Source of the DNA: Rugamonas apoptosis
GTDB lineage: Bacteria > Pseudomonadota > Gammaproteobacteria > Burkholderiales > Burkholderiaceae_D
Direction: 5' to 3'
Length of the DNA: 64,000 bases
NCBI RefSeq assembly: GCF_014042355.1
Contig: NZ_JACEZU010000001.1
Span: forward strand, 310,001 to 374,000
The position numbers and the translations under genes are program-made. The notes under the pieces were generated by a model that saw nothing but the letters and a program-made list of their open reading frames with translations, made no database searches and had not been told where the DNA came from. Below are positions 36,542 to 43,877 of the stretch, piece by piece; the first letter of the stretch is position 1; every line of letters begins with the position of its first letter.

Positions 36542-36690
36542 TTACAAGAGCTTCACAACCCCTAGAATATTTACCCGCGAAACATCATACATACGAGCCA
36601 AAGCGCTGACGCTTTCGCCTGCGGCGTACTTAGCGACGATGGCGGCGCGCTGCTCGGCCGTAGTCTTCGATGGCCGGCCTAGCGTCTTTC
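36542..36690 (-). pseudogene. Remnant of a resolvase/invertase C-terminal helix-turn-helix
   Basis: Read on the minus strand, about 45 codons encode GRPSKTTAEQRAAIVAKYAAGESVSALARMYDVSR-like sequence, the Hin/Pin/Tn3-resolvase DNA-binding domain, then stop at 36542. A TGA stop lies just upstream in the same frame and no catalytic domain is present, so this is a fragment of a serine recombinase. The rest of 36691-36953 shows no gene. Confidence 0.65.
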
Positions 36691-36953
36691 ATTTCCTCTC
36701 GGCTCAGTCGGTGGTAATTTTGCCTGTCCAACCATCGCGTACTACACGCCTGACAGAGAACAAAAACAGTGCAATCTGACGGAGCGTAATAAATAATGCT
36801 TCCTAACAACAGAATATTGAATTATCGAATACATTAAGTGCTTTTACATGGAGTCTCGAATGGAGCATGGCAATCGAAAATTCTTTACTATTTTGGTGGG
36901 CACATTATTAAATCGCTCCTATTATCCTCATGGTCCCAGGAGTAAACGACTCT

Positions 36954-37277
36954 ATGCCAAATCGAATTGGTGTGGGGATGGGGATTTTCCAACTCGCGAT
37001 TCTTGGCTCGCTTGCCAGCAACTATAAGTCATGGCAGGTCGGTTCATTCTGTTGTGGATTACTATTAATATTGCTTGGCGTGGCTTTTTTTGCGTTGGAC
37101 GGAACACTACAGGCACTCGCCTCGACTGCGCCCTCGGTCGGCCATGTATCAAATAGGCAGATGAAATTTTGGACGGAGGGTGCAAGTATTTGGGTCAATA
37201 TATTCCCAGCAATAAGTATTGCTATCGGCGTCAACCTGGTTTCATCGTTTATCAGCTCAGAAGCGCCTGACGATTGA
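36954..37277 (+). CDS. Small putative membrane protein in the island
   Basis: About 107 residues beginning MPNRIGVGMGIFQLAIL, with hydrophobic segments near residues 38-52 (CCGLLLILLGVAFFAL) and 80-100 (WVNIFPAISIAIGVNLVSSFI). No ribosome-binding sequence is clear before this ATG or before the one eight codons upstream, so it may be a fragment. No family is recognised. Confidence 0.35.
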   Translation: MPNRIGVGMGIFQLAILGSLASNYKSWQVGSFCCGLLLILLGVAFFALDGTLQALASTAPSVGHVSNRQMKFWTEGASIWVNIFPAISIAIGVNLVSSFISSEAPDD

Positions 37278-37299
37278 TCAACTTATGGGCAGCGCTAGC

Positions 37300-37428
37300 C
37301 TACCTTGAAGAACCCTCACGGGGCTTGCCGGCGTTCGTGGCATGTAGCTCAATACCCGTAAAAGCCGCATATCTCGCTACGATTTCAGCTGCAGCAATAC
37401 ATTCCTCACCAGAAGCGATTCGATGCAT
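37300..37428 (-). CDS. Possible 42-residue protein downstream of the ADP-ribosylglycohydrolase
   Basis: A minus-strand frame begins MHRIASGEECIAAAEIVARY, with AAGGA nine bases before its ATG. It follows the ADP-ribosylglycohydrolase gene by 137 bases on the same strand. It has no recognised domain and may be the remnant of a larger gene. Reported only because of its start signal. Confidence 0.22.
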   Translation of the reverse strand: MHRIASGEECIAAAEIVARYAAFTGIELHATNAGKPREGSSR

Positions 37429-37565
37429 AGCAAACGATCCTTACAGGTAAATGGGGCGTAACCCAAGTTCGCTGTCGCCGGCCCCTTTTGAGACGTCAGC
37501 AATTGTGCAATGAAACATGCATGAGCTTCGATATGCACTGTGAAATGTTCGTCACAGCTATTCTG

Positions 37566-38330
37566 TCAGGCTATATATATAGCATCGATGATATTGAGCA
37601 TATGTGCCGGAATGCGCGCGCGCAACTCGAACATATACTCTTCCGGAATCCCCCAAAGCATTTCAGCGATTGGGCCCGCGATTGCAGCCTGGGTATCGGA
37701 ATCGCCACCTAACGCAACTACCTTACGCATGCAATCTTCGAATGATGTGGACTGCAGCGCACATGTAATCGCTTCGGGCACCGAAGGAATAGCTAGCTCA
37801 GAATGGAAGCACTCGCGCTGCACTACCTCGTAAGGTCGCGACAAATCGTAGCCATATGCATCTTCTAGCGCTACTCTGATCTGATTTTGCGTCGCGTGAT
37901 TCTTTGCCATCCATATCGCGTGGGCGGTTGCCTTGGCAGCGTTCAGTCCGATGTGATGGTCATGAGTGCAGGCGGTGACCATGGTGGCCTTAGCTAACAC
38001 ATCATCTAGTGTGCTGCCTAACATGCCTGCTGCCGATACGCGCATCGCGCCACCGTTGCCGGCGCTCCCGTATGGCTCGTCGTCGGGGTTGTTTAACCAT
38101 ACCCAAAAAATTGCGCCATAACCGCCACGCTGCGGCTTAACCCGCTGGGCCCAAGCACGCATTGACGCGGCAGGATCGACGTTATGTAACAAAGAATCGG
38201 CGACGGCAACGGTCATGATCGTGTCGTCGGTGAATGCGCACTGTGCCGAAAACATCTCAAATCGATCGTGCTTGATTCGGTTGAACTCCCAGGGCGACCC
38301 TATAAGATCGCCAAGTAACGCTCCGTACAT
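37566..38330 (-). CDS. ADP-ribosylglycohydrolase (DraG/ARH family)
   Basis: A 254-residue enzyme of the fold that removes ADP-ribose from proteins or small molecules. Metal-site motifs are present at both ends: FTDDTIMT (about residues 32-39) and GGDSDTQAAIAG (about residues 207-218), along with the N-terminal GALLGDLIGSPWEF. It is transcribed against the nuclease/PRTase pair within the island. In accessory DNA such enzymes may reverse toxic ADP-ribosylation, but no ART toxin is seen here. The 220 bases before its start up to the right repeat contain no gene. Confidence 0.88.
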   Translation of the reverse strand: MYGALLGDLIGSPWEFNRIKHDRFEMFSAQCAFTDDTIMTVAVADSLLHNVDPAASMRAWAQRVKPQRGGYGAIFWVWLNNPDDEPYGSAGNGGAMRVSAAGMLGSTLDDVLAKATMVTACTHDHHIGLNAAKATAHAIWMAKNHATQNQIRVALEDAYGYDLSRPYEVVQRECFHSELAIPSVPEAITCALQSTSFEDCMRKVVALGGDSDTQAAIAGPIAEMLWGIPEEYMFELRARIPAHMLNIIDAIYIA

Positions 38331-38493
38331 AAACAGCCTTGTGCAAGTCAGGGGAAGGTGACCGTAGACTAAATGCTGATTGAAAAAACGTCAACTACTG
38401 GTTACCAAAATCAATTGTAGAGTCAGGCTTGGTTGCAATGCGTGCACTGCCGGGTATGACACTCTTACAACAAGGGCAGCAGATCTATTTTTT

Positions 38494-38515
38494 GTTGGTA
38501 TTTGTGTTGGTATTT
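38494..38515 (+). repeat. Two direct copies of GTTGGTATTT near the right end of the island
   Basis: Ten-base copies at 38494-38503 and 38506-38515 are spaced twelve bases start to start and lie 38 bases inside the right attachment repeat. Short phased direct repeats next to an att core are typical of arm-type integrase sites. A remnant of a lost integrase gene end is the alternative. Confidence 0.35.
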
Positions 38516-38552
38516 ATCGAATTTTTCTCAAATTTTCATAGTGTGATGTGAT

Positions 38553-38588
38553 ACCGGCAGTCGCACCAGAAATTATCAGTAAAAACAA
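38553..38588 (+). repeat. Right attachment repeat (attR)
   Basis: Matches the tRNA-Thr 3' end and flank at 34611-34647, lacking one G within the acceptor stem (CAGTC-GCACCA) and with T for G in ATTATCAG. It does not form part of a complete tRNA. Confidence 0.8.
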
Positions 38589-38621
38589 TGCCTTACGTGT
38601 CTTGCACGTGAGGCATTTTTT
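38587..38621 (+). terminator. Terminator-like hairpin after attR
   Basis: AATGCCTTACGTG pairs with CACGTGAGGCATT (one wobble) across a 5-base loop and runs into TTTTTT. It may be the displaced native terminator of the tRNA gene. Confidence 0.7.
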
Positions 38622-38645
38622 ATTTGCGGATCATCATTGCATGCT

Positions 38646-38663
38646 TATACAAATTTTTGTATA
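38646..38663 (+). promoter_or_regulatory. Palindromic operator before the toxin-antitoxin genes
   Basis: TATACAAA-TT-TTTGTATA is a perfect 8-bp inverted repeat nine bases before the toxin ATG. XRE antitoxins usually repress their own operon by binding such palindromes. Confidence 0.55.
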
Positions 38664-38671
38664 TTTGAAGT

Positions 38672-39003
38672 ATGACCGATCCAAAGCCAGTAGCGTTTTG
38701 CGGCAGTTCTCTGGACGATTTGCGCGCGTTTCCGCTGGCAGCGAAGCGTGAGGCGGGCCATCAAATTGATCTAGTGCAAAATGGGAACGACCCTGACGAT
38801 TGGAAACCCATGGGTATCATTGGCCCTGGCATCAAGGAAATACGAATTCGGGATGAGTCTGGCGAATTCCGGGTCGTCTATGTAGCGAAATTTGCCGACG
38901 CGATCTACGTGTTGCACTGAAGAAAACCGAACAGACCAGCAAACACGACATCGATTTGGCACGACAACGCTACCGAAATTTAAAGCAGGAGTTGGGAAAA
39001 TGA
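38672..39003 (+). pseudogene. Frameshifted HigB/Gp49-type (RelE-like) toxin gene
   Basis: The frame from 38672 encodes 82 residues of a phage Gp49/HigB-like toxin (SSLDDLRAFP, DDWKPM, EIRIRD, YVAKFADAIYVLH), then stops at 38918. The expected C-terminal tail (KKTEQTSKHDIDLARQRYRN and a few more residues) is found in another frame from 38920 to a TGA at 39001, which overlaps the antitoxin ATG. The family sequence H-C-F-Q-K-K-T appears as H then K-K-T, consistent with loss of seven bases. The toxin is probably inactive. Confidence 0.75.
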
Positions 39004-39281
39004 CCGAGCAACGTTTTGCAAGCGTCTGGGATGCCATTGAAGACACCACGGAGGAGGCGGAGAACATGAAAATCCGCTCTCAGTTGATGGTCCAGCTCAA
39101 GAGTTACATCACGCGCGCCGGCCTGAGCCAAGCCGATGCGGCCAAAGTCTTCGGTGTTACCCAGCCGCGCGTCTCGGATCTGATGCGTGGCAAGATCAAT
39201 TTGTTCGCCATCGATGCGCTGGTGAACATGGCCGCTGCCGCCGGCCTGCGTGTCGAAATGCAATTGCTGGATGCGACCTGA
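39000..39281 (+). CDS. XRE-family antitoxin (HigA-like)
   Basis: A 93-residue protein with a helix-turn-helix at about residues 40-75 (LSQADAAKVFGVTQPRVSDLMRG) and the N-terminal MTEQRFASVWDAIEDT typical of antitoxins paired with Gp49 toxins. Its ATG follows AGGAG and overlaps the original stop of the toxin tail. With the toxin frameshifted it may survive as an autoregulated orphan repressor. Confidence 0.85.
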   Translation: MTEQRFASVWDAIEDTTEEAENMKIRSQLMVQLKSYITRAGLSQADAAKVFGVTQPRVSDLMRGKINLFAIDALVNMAAAAGLRVEMQLLDAT

Positions 39282-39302
39282 TATGTAATTGCCAGTTGGC
39301 AG

Positions 39303-39332
39303 AAAAAAGGCCGACCGCTTACGTGATCGGCC
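39303..39332 (-). terminator. Terminator of the TonB-dependent receptor gene
   Basis: Read leftward, GGCCGA and TCGGCC pair around a 12-base loop and are followed by six T. It lies 24 bases after the receptor stop. Confidence 0.6.
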
Positions 39333-39355
39333 CCAAGCAAACTGGGAACTGAACG

Positions 39356-41680
39356 TCAGAACTTGCTCGACAAACTCATCCCAATGCTGCGCGGATTCAC
39401 CCGGTAACCCTGCACAATCGACGCCACCTGCGGATGCTGGATCAGCGTATCCTCGTCCAGCGCATTTTTGACGAACACGGTGAGGCTGACGCGGTCAAAG
39501 CTGATCCCCGCGCTCAGGTCGACCGTGTGATAGGCCGGTCGCAGATAGTCAGTCTGGTCCGGATCGAGCGAGCCGTGGCTGGAACCCACCCACTGCATGC
39601 CCCCCATCACGAACGCGCCGCGCTCGCCCACGGCGAAGTTGTATTGCGCATTGACGGCCGCGTTGTACTTCGGCACGCCCTGGATAGGCGCGCCCTCATG
39701 CGCGCCCACGATGCCAGACTGCAGTCCGATATCGTTCGACAGTTCCGCCTTCACATAGCCGCCCGACGCGCTCAAGGTCAGGCCAGCCATCGGCTTGCCC
39801 TTGATCTCGAACTCGAAGCCCTTGCTGGTCGCATCGCCCGCGTTGGCGTTGTAGGTGTAGGCGCAGGTCGGCAGATACACACCCTGCTGGATATTCTTCC
39901 ACTTCACGTAGAACAGGTCGGCGTTGACAGTCAGGCGGCCGCCCAAAAAGCGCGATTTGTTGCCAACCTCGTAACTCCACAGGCTGTCCGATGCGTAGGT
40001 GCCGGGGGCGGCCGAGATGCCATTAGCCGCCAGATCCTGGCCGCAGGTGGTGGGCGGTACGTAGACGTTGGAGCCGCCCAGGCGGAAGCCCTTGGCCACG
40101 CTGGTGTAGACCGTGTTGCTGGGATCGATCTCCCACGTCAGCGCGTATTTCGGCGTGAACGCCTTGGACGACTGTTCGCCGCCGCCGTTGCTGCCTGCGC
40201 CGGCCAGATAGTTGCCGTTGAGCTGGGACAGGGTCGAGATGGCTTTCAGGTAGCGCGCGCCCACAGTGGCGTGCACGGCCGGCGTGAAGTAGTAATTGGC
40301 CTCGCCAAACACCGAGCCCTGTCGTTCGCGATAGTGGAAGTTGCCGGAGAATGAGTTATCGTTCGGGAAGTCGTTCGGGAACGCGCCGGGCAAGACGTCC
40401 GGGTCCGACGTGCTCAGGCCGAACTGCTGGAATAACGCGTTGACGCCGAAGATAGGGTCATTCTCGGTGACGTTGGTGTGCTGGTTGGCGTAATAGGCGC
40501 CGGCCAGCCAGGTCCACGGCGACACGGCCGCGTCATATGGCTTGGAGGCCAACCGCACTTCCTGCGCGATCTGGCGCACCTGATTGTTCAGGTACACGGC
40601 CGACGGCAGCGCCGCCACGCCATCGATCAACTCCTGCGGCGCGGTGCCGCCATCGGCCACCGAGGTCAGGAAGGTCGACAGCGAATAACTGTTGTAGGCC
40701 GAACCGTTCTGCGTGCGGTCGAACTTGCGCTGGAAATAGCTGGTGCTGGCCGTGAGGTCGGCCGCGCCCATATCCCAGTTGACGGTCACGCTGGGCGCGA
40801 ACAGGACGTCATTGGACGGCTCGCGCACCTGCTTTTGCGCCTGATAGCGCGGCAACTCCAGGTTGAAGGCGGCGATATCCTTGGCATTGACTCTCTGATA
40901 GTAGACCGAAGGCGACACGGTGAGATCGCGGCTCGGCATCCACTTGAGCGCCACGCGCAATTCCTGGTCGTCGATCTTGTTGATGTTGTTGGCCAGCGTA
41001 TTGCCGGCGCCGTCGACCTGGTTGATGAAGCCGCCCGTGTGCTGCACCTGGGCGCCGATGCGCAGCGCCAGTTCATCCTTCACCAGCGGGAAGTTGCCGA
41101 CGATGTTGGCTGCGTAATTCATGCTGCCACCCTTGGTGCTGGACGCTTCCGTGTAGGTGGTGAATTCGCGTTCCTTCAAATCCGGTTCGTTGGGTACGAA
41201 CTTGATGGTGCCGCCCATGGAGCCGGCGCCGTACAGCGTGGCCTGTGGACCGCGCAGCACTTCCACCCGGTCCAGGTCGAAGAACTTGGGTTCGATGTTG
41301 CCCATGGTGTAGACGTTACCCACCGTGACCGGCACTTCGCCCAAATAGATGCCCACCGTGGCCGCGCCGGCCGCCGAGCTGATGCCGCGGATTTCGATAT
41401 TCGACGTGCCCGGTCCGGCCCCGCCGTTGCCGGTGGCGGCCGTGAAGGAGACGTTGGGCACCACGCGGGTCAGGTCGGTGATGTCGGTGACGTGTTCGTT
41501 CTGCAGTTGGGCGCCGGTGACGGCGCTGATGCTCATCGCCACCTTGCTGGGATCTTCCTTGCGCTTTTGGGCGGTGACTTTGACGACTTCGATCTGGTCG
41601 GACTGTACGTTTTGCGACCAGGCCGGCGCGGCCAGGGTGGCCGCCACGGCGACGACGAGGACTTTTCTGCGTATTTTCAT
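39356..41680 (-). CDS. TonB-dependent outer-membrane receptor
   Basis: A signal peptide (MKIRRKVLVVAVAATLAAPAWS) is followed by a TonB-box-like segment, a plug domain (about residues 50-165, with VLRGPQATLYGAGSMGGTI) and a 22-strand barrel ending in SMSLSSKF. The mature protein is about 750 residues. The plug and barrel resemble the iron-siderophore-like/Sphingomonad-type receptors used for diverse substrates, so ligand is not assigned. The start at 41680 has GGAAAG seven bases upstream. No TonB or transporter genes are adjacent. Confidence 0.93.
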   Translation of the reverse strand: MKIRRKVLVVAVAATLAAPAWSQNVQSDQIEVVKVTAQKRKEDPSKVAMSISAVTGAQLQNEHVTDITDLTRVVPNVSFTAATGNGGAGPGTSNIEIRGISSAAGAATVGIYLGEVPVTVGNVYTMGNIEPKFFDLDRVEVLRGPQATLYGAGSMGGTIKFVPNEPDLKEREFTTYTEASSTKGGSMNYAANIVGNFPLVKDELALRIGAQVQHTGGFINQVDGAGNTLANNINKIDDQELRVALKWMPSRDLTVSPSVYYQRVNAKDIAAFNLELPRYQAQKQVREPSNDVLFAPSVTVNWDMGAADLTASTSYFQRKFDRTQNGSAYNSYSLSTFLTSVADGGTAPQELIDGVAALPSAVYLNNQVRQIAQEVRLASKPYDAAVSPWTWLAGAYYANQHTNVTENDPIFGVNALFQQFGLSTSDPDVLPGAFPNDFPNDNSFSGNFHYRERQGSVFGEANYYFTPAVHATVGARYLKAISTLSQLNGNYLAGAGSNGGGEQSSKAFTPKYALTWEIDPSNTVYTSVAKGFRLGGSNVYVPPTTCGQDLAANGISAAPGTYASDSLWSYEVGNKSRFLGGRLTVNADLFYVKWKNIQQGVYLPTCAYTYNANAGDATSKGFEFEIKGKPMAGLTLSASGGYVKAELSNDIGLQSGIVGAHEGAPIQGVPKYNAAVNAQYNFAVGERGAFVMGGMQWVGSSHGSLDPDQTDYLRPAYHTVDLSAGISFDRVSLTVFVKNALDEDTLIQHPQVASIVQGYRVNPRSIGMSLSSKF

Positions 41681-41766
41681 GCGAAATCTTTCCAAGAGTG
41701 GCAAGGTTGCTCTATATGAATACATCTGCGCTCCCGCATGGTGCACGATTCAGTGCAAGAAAGGCA

Positions 41767-41795
41767 AAAAAATGCCAGCAAGTGTGGCGTTTTTT
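41767..41795. promoter_or_regulatory. Terminator-like hairpin in the TonB-receptor leader
   Basis: AAAAAATGCCA and TGGCGTTTTTT form an 11-bp stem (one wobble) with T and A tracts at both ends, so it would terminate in either direction. It lies 87 bases before the receptor start. The rest of the 421-base gap 41681-42101 shows no convincing gene. Frames across it lack start signals and look like chance. Confidence 0.45.
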
Positions 41796-42101
41796 CATCT
41801 TTTCCATCGAGATCACCTTGCTTGCAACACAAGCAAAAAACCTGCCACGGCGTTTGCCGGGACAGCGCGATGCAGCACAGCACGAACACGCCATAACCGG
41901 CCGACCATCTGATCGACATGTGGCGGATGGCGAGCACCGTCCCCGCGGCCAAACGGCACCACGCTTCCCGCTTGCCATCGGCATTCTGGCCCGCAAAAAA
42001 CGCAGTTCGTCGCATCCCGGTGGTGGCATGGACCGGCCCTGCCTATAGTTCACTCATCGCAGCACACATTCAAACGCAGCACCAACCCAAGGAGCCTCAA
42101 A

Positions 42102-42302
42102 ATGAACATCGCCAAAAACATGGAAGCCATCTTCATCATCGCCACCGTGCTGATCGCCGGCACCAGCCTGGCTACCGCCGCCGTCCCCGCGCACCACGCG
42201 GCAGCGCACGCCGTGGCCAAGGTCGACAGCGCCCCCATGCAAGTGGTGACCATCAGCGCCAAGCGCCTGACGGCCGAACAGAAAGCAGCGCTGGGCAACT
42301 AA
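42102..42302 (+). CDS. Small exported peptide
   Basis: A 66-residue protein with a signal-like N-terminus (EAIFIIATVLIAGTSLATAA) and a short mature part ending VVTISAKRLTAEQKAALGN. AAGGAG stands seven bases before the ATG. It precedes the DUF2807 gene by 40 bases on the same strand and is probably co-transcribed. No family function is known to me. Confidence 0.6.
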   Translation: MNIAKNMEAIFIIATVLIAGTSLATAAVPAHHAAAHAVAKVDSAPMQVVTISAKRLTAEQKAALGN

Positions 42303-42342
42303 GCGCACGCCATCTCCACATCACGACGACGGGAGCATCAAC

Positions 42343-43101
42343 ATGAAACGAATCTTGCGTGCGGCATTGCTGGCCACGGCACTGTGCAGCGGAGCCCATA
42401 CCGCGCTGGCCGCTGAGGTGGCCAGCGAGCAGCGCGCGGTCGATGCGCGCACCGTCAACATCAACCTCGATGGCGTGATCAATCTGCACGTGAAACAGGG
42501 GCCGGCTGCGCTCACCATCTACGGCGACCCGCGCTATTTGCCCAAGGTGGTGGTGGAACAGCATGGCGACAGCCTGCACATCGGTACCGAGCTGCGCGGC
42601 GTGCGCATCGGCAAGACGGAACTGCGCGCGGAACTGACCCTGCCCAACCTGCATGAACTGGTATCGAGCGGCGTGGGCGCCGCCGAGATCACCGGCTTCA
42701 GCGGCGATACACTGCGCCTGGCGCTCGATGGCGCGGGCGCCGTCAACGCCAAGTCGCAGTACCGCAATGTGACCGTCAAGCTGGGCGGCGCGGGCAGCAT
42801 CAACCTCGACGCGGGCAGCAGCGACAATATGGACCTGAACCTGCGCGGTGCGGGCAGCATGCATGTCCACGGCCAGGCCAAGAAGCTGCACGCCAGCTTG
42901 AGCGGCGTGGGCAGTCTCGACGCGCGCCAGCTGGAGGCCAACAGCGTCGATGTCAGCCTGACAGGTCTTGGCAGCGCGCGTGTGTTCGCCAAGGATAGCG
43001 CCAACATGAATTTGACGGGACTGGGTTCAGCCACCGTCTACGGCAATCCGGCCAACCGCCAGGCCAGCGCGCGCGGCATGGGCAGCCTGCACTGGGAATA
43101 A
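42343..43101 (+). CDS. Exported DUF2807 (head GIN) domain protein
   Basis: A signal peptide (KRILRAALLATALCSGAHTALA) is followed by a right-handed beta-solenoid-like domain with repeated G-x-G-S/A-x-x-x-x-x motifs (LDGAGAVNAKS, LGGAGSINLDA, LRGAGSMHVHG, LSGVGSLDA, LTGLGSA), the pattern of DUF2807. The family is exported and of unknown role, sometimes called a putative adhesin head. The 252 residues are a single domain. Confidence 0.9.
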   Translation: MKRILRAALLATALCSGAHTALAAEVASEQRAVDARTVNINLDGVINLHVKQGPAALTIYGDPRYLPKVVVEQHGDSLHIGTELRGVRIGKTELRAELTLPNLHELVSSGVGAAEITGFSGDTLRLALDGAGAVNAKSQYRNVTVKLGGAGSINLDAGSSDNMDLNLRGAGSMHVHGQAKKLHASLSGVGSLDARQLEANSVDVSLTGLGSARVFAKDSANMNLTGLGSATVYGNPANRQASARGMGSLHWE

Positions 43102-43112
43102 GCCGCTGCGTC

Positions 43113-43862
43113 CTACTTCAAGTAGCGCTGCCGCAGCACGGCGGCACTGAGCATATCCCGCCCCAGCACGATGCGCACTTCCGCGCGCTGCGGGCCCTCG
43201 AGGGGCGCCGATGCCGTCATGCCCAGCCGGGCCGCCAGCGCCTGGGCCGCCGCCTGCTGATCCACCTGGTATTCAATCCGGCTCACGGGCACCGCGTAAG
43301 GCCGCACATTCGTCAGCCGTACCACCTTCACGTCGTCGCCGCGCATGGTACGCGCCAGCGCCGCCGCCATGCCGGTCACGCCATTGCCGTTGCTGATCTC
43401 CAGCCGCACGGGAAGGTTGCCTTCCGCCAGCGCTGGCGATGCTGGTGACGGCGAGGCGGGCGGTGCGCCCGCCACCACGCGCCGCAATTGCACCATCGCA
43501 CCGCCAATGGCGACCACTTCGGTGCGCGGCGTGCGGGCAGCCGCCGGCGCCGCGCTCTCTCCGGCCAGCAGCGCATAGTCGCTCGCTGCGTCATGGGCCC
43601 GCAACGACTGCGCCTGCCTGCGCATCAACGCCGCCCGTGCTCCTTGCCCCTGCCGCTCCAGCGCTTGCGCCAGGTGTTCCCAATGGCCAGGGTTCAAGGG
43701 ATCGCGCAGGCAAGCCTGTTCCAGTGCGGTGACCAGCTGCTCGCCTTCGTCGGCCAGCGGATAGGCCGCTGGCGCGGGCGGCGGCGCCACACCAACGCTG
43801 CCACAGGCCAGCAGCGCCGTGCCGGCACAGGTGGCGCTCAACAAACGGATTACGGCTCGCAT
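43113..43862 (-). CDS. Tad-pilus-associated lipoprotein with TPR-like and LytR C-terminal domains
   Basis: A lipobox-like LLACG near residue 20 suggests a lipoprotein. Helical TPR-like repeats occupy about residues 35-95 (LVTALEQACLRDPLNPGHWEHLAQALERQG), followed by a LytR C-terminal-type domain (LEISNGNGVTGMA, 150-249). It ends the Tad cluster 15 bases after tadC, in the place where TadD lipoproteins usually occur. The LytR-type domain is an unusual partner. Confidence 0.7.
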   Translation of the reverse strand: MRAVIRLLSATCAGTALLACGSVGVAPPPAPAAYPLADEGEQLVTALEQACLRDPLNPGHWEHLAQALERQGQGARAALMRRQAQSLRAHDAASDYALLAGESAAPAAARTPRTEVVAIGGAMVQLRRVVAGAPPASPSPASPALAEGNLPVRLEISNGNGVTGMAAALARTMRGDDVKVVRLTNVRPYAVPVSRIEYQVDQQAAAQALAARLGMTASAPLEGPQRAEVRIVLGRDMLSAAVLRQRYLK

Positions 43863-43877
43863 GCTCGACTCCCTCGA

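Larger units (their letters stand above)
34628..38588. mobile_element. tRNA-Thr-associated genomic island, about 4 kb, no integrase gene
   Basis: Flanked by the imperfect repeats at 34611-34647 and 38553-38588. The DNA inside is visibly richer in A/T and uses codons unlike the flanking genes. Cargo: a coupled nuclease-like and phosphoribosyltransferase-like pair, a recombinase fragment, a small membrane ORF and an ADP-ribosylglycohydrolase. No tyrosine or serine integrase reading frame is intact, so the element is either decayed or mobilised in trans. Confidence 0.75.

Noticed and set aside
36848..37027. Plus-strand frame of 59 codons ahead of the small membrane ORF
   Set aside because: It starts after no clear ribosome-binding site and has no family resemblance. 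A frameshift joining it to the membrane ORF was considered but no motif supports it.
34628..38588. Retron or CBASS around the nuclease/PRTase pair
   Set aside because: No reverse transcriptase, msr/msd-like RNA, cyclic-nucleotide synthase or CARF/SAVED-type sensor was seen in the island, so these named systems are not supported.
41677..42053. Overlapping frames on both strands in the gap before the small exported peptide gene
   Set aside because: None has a ribosome-binding site or a recognisable sequence, and they pass through the symmetric terminator hairpin.
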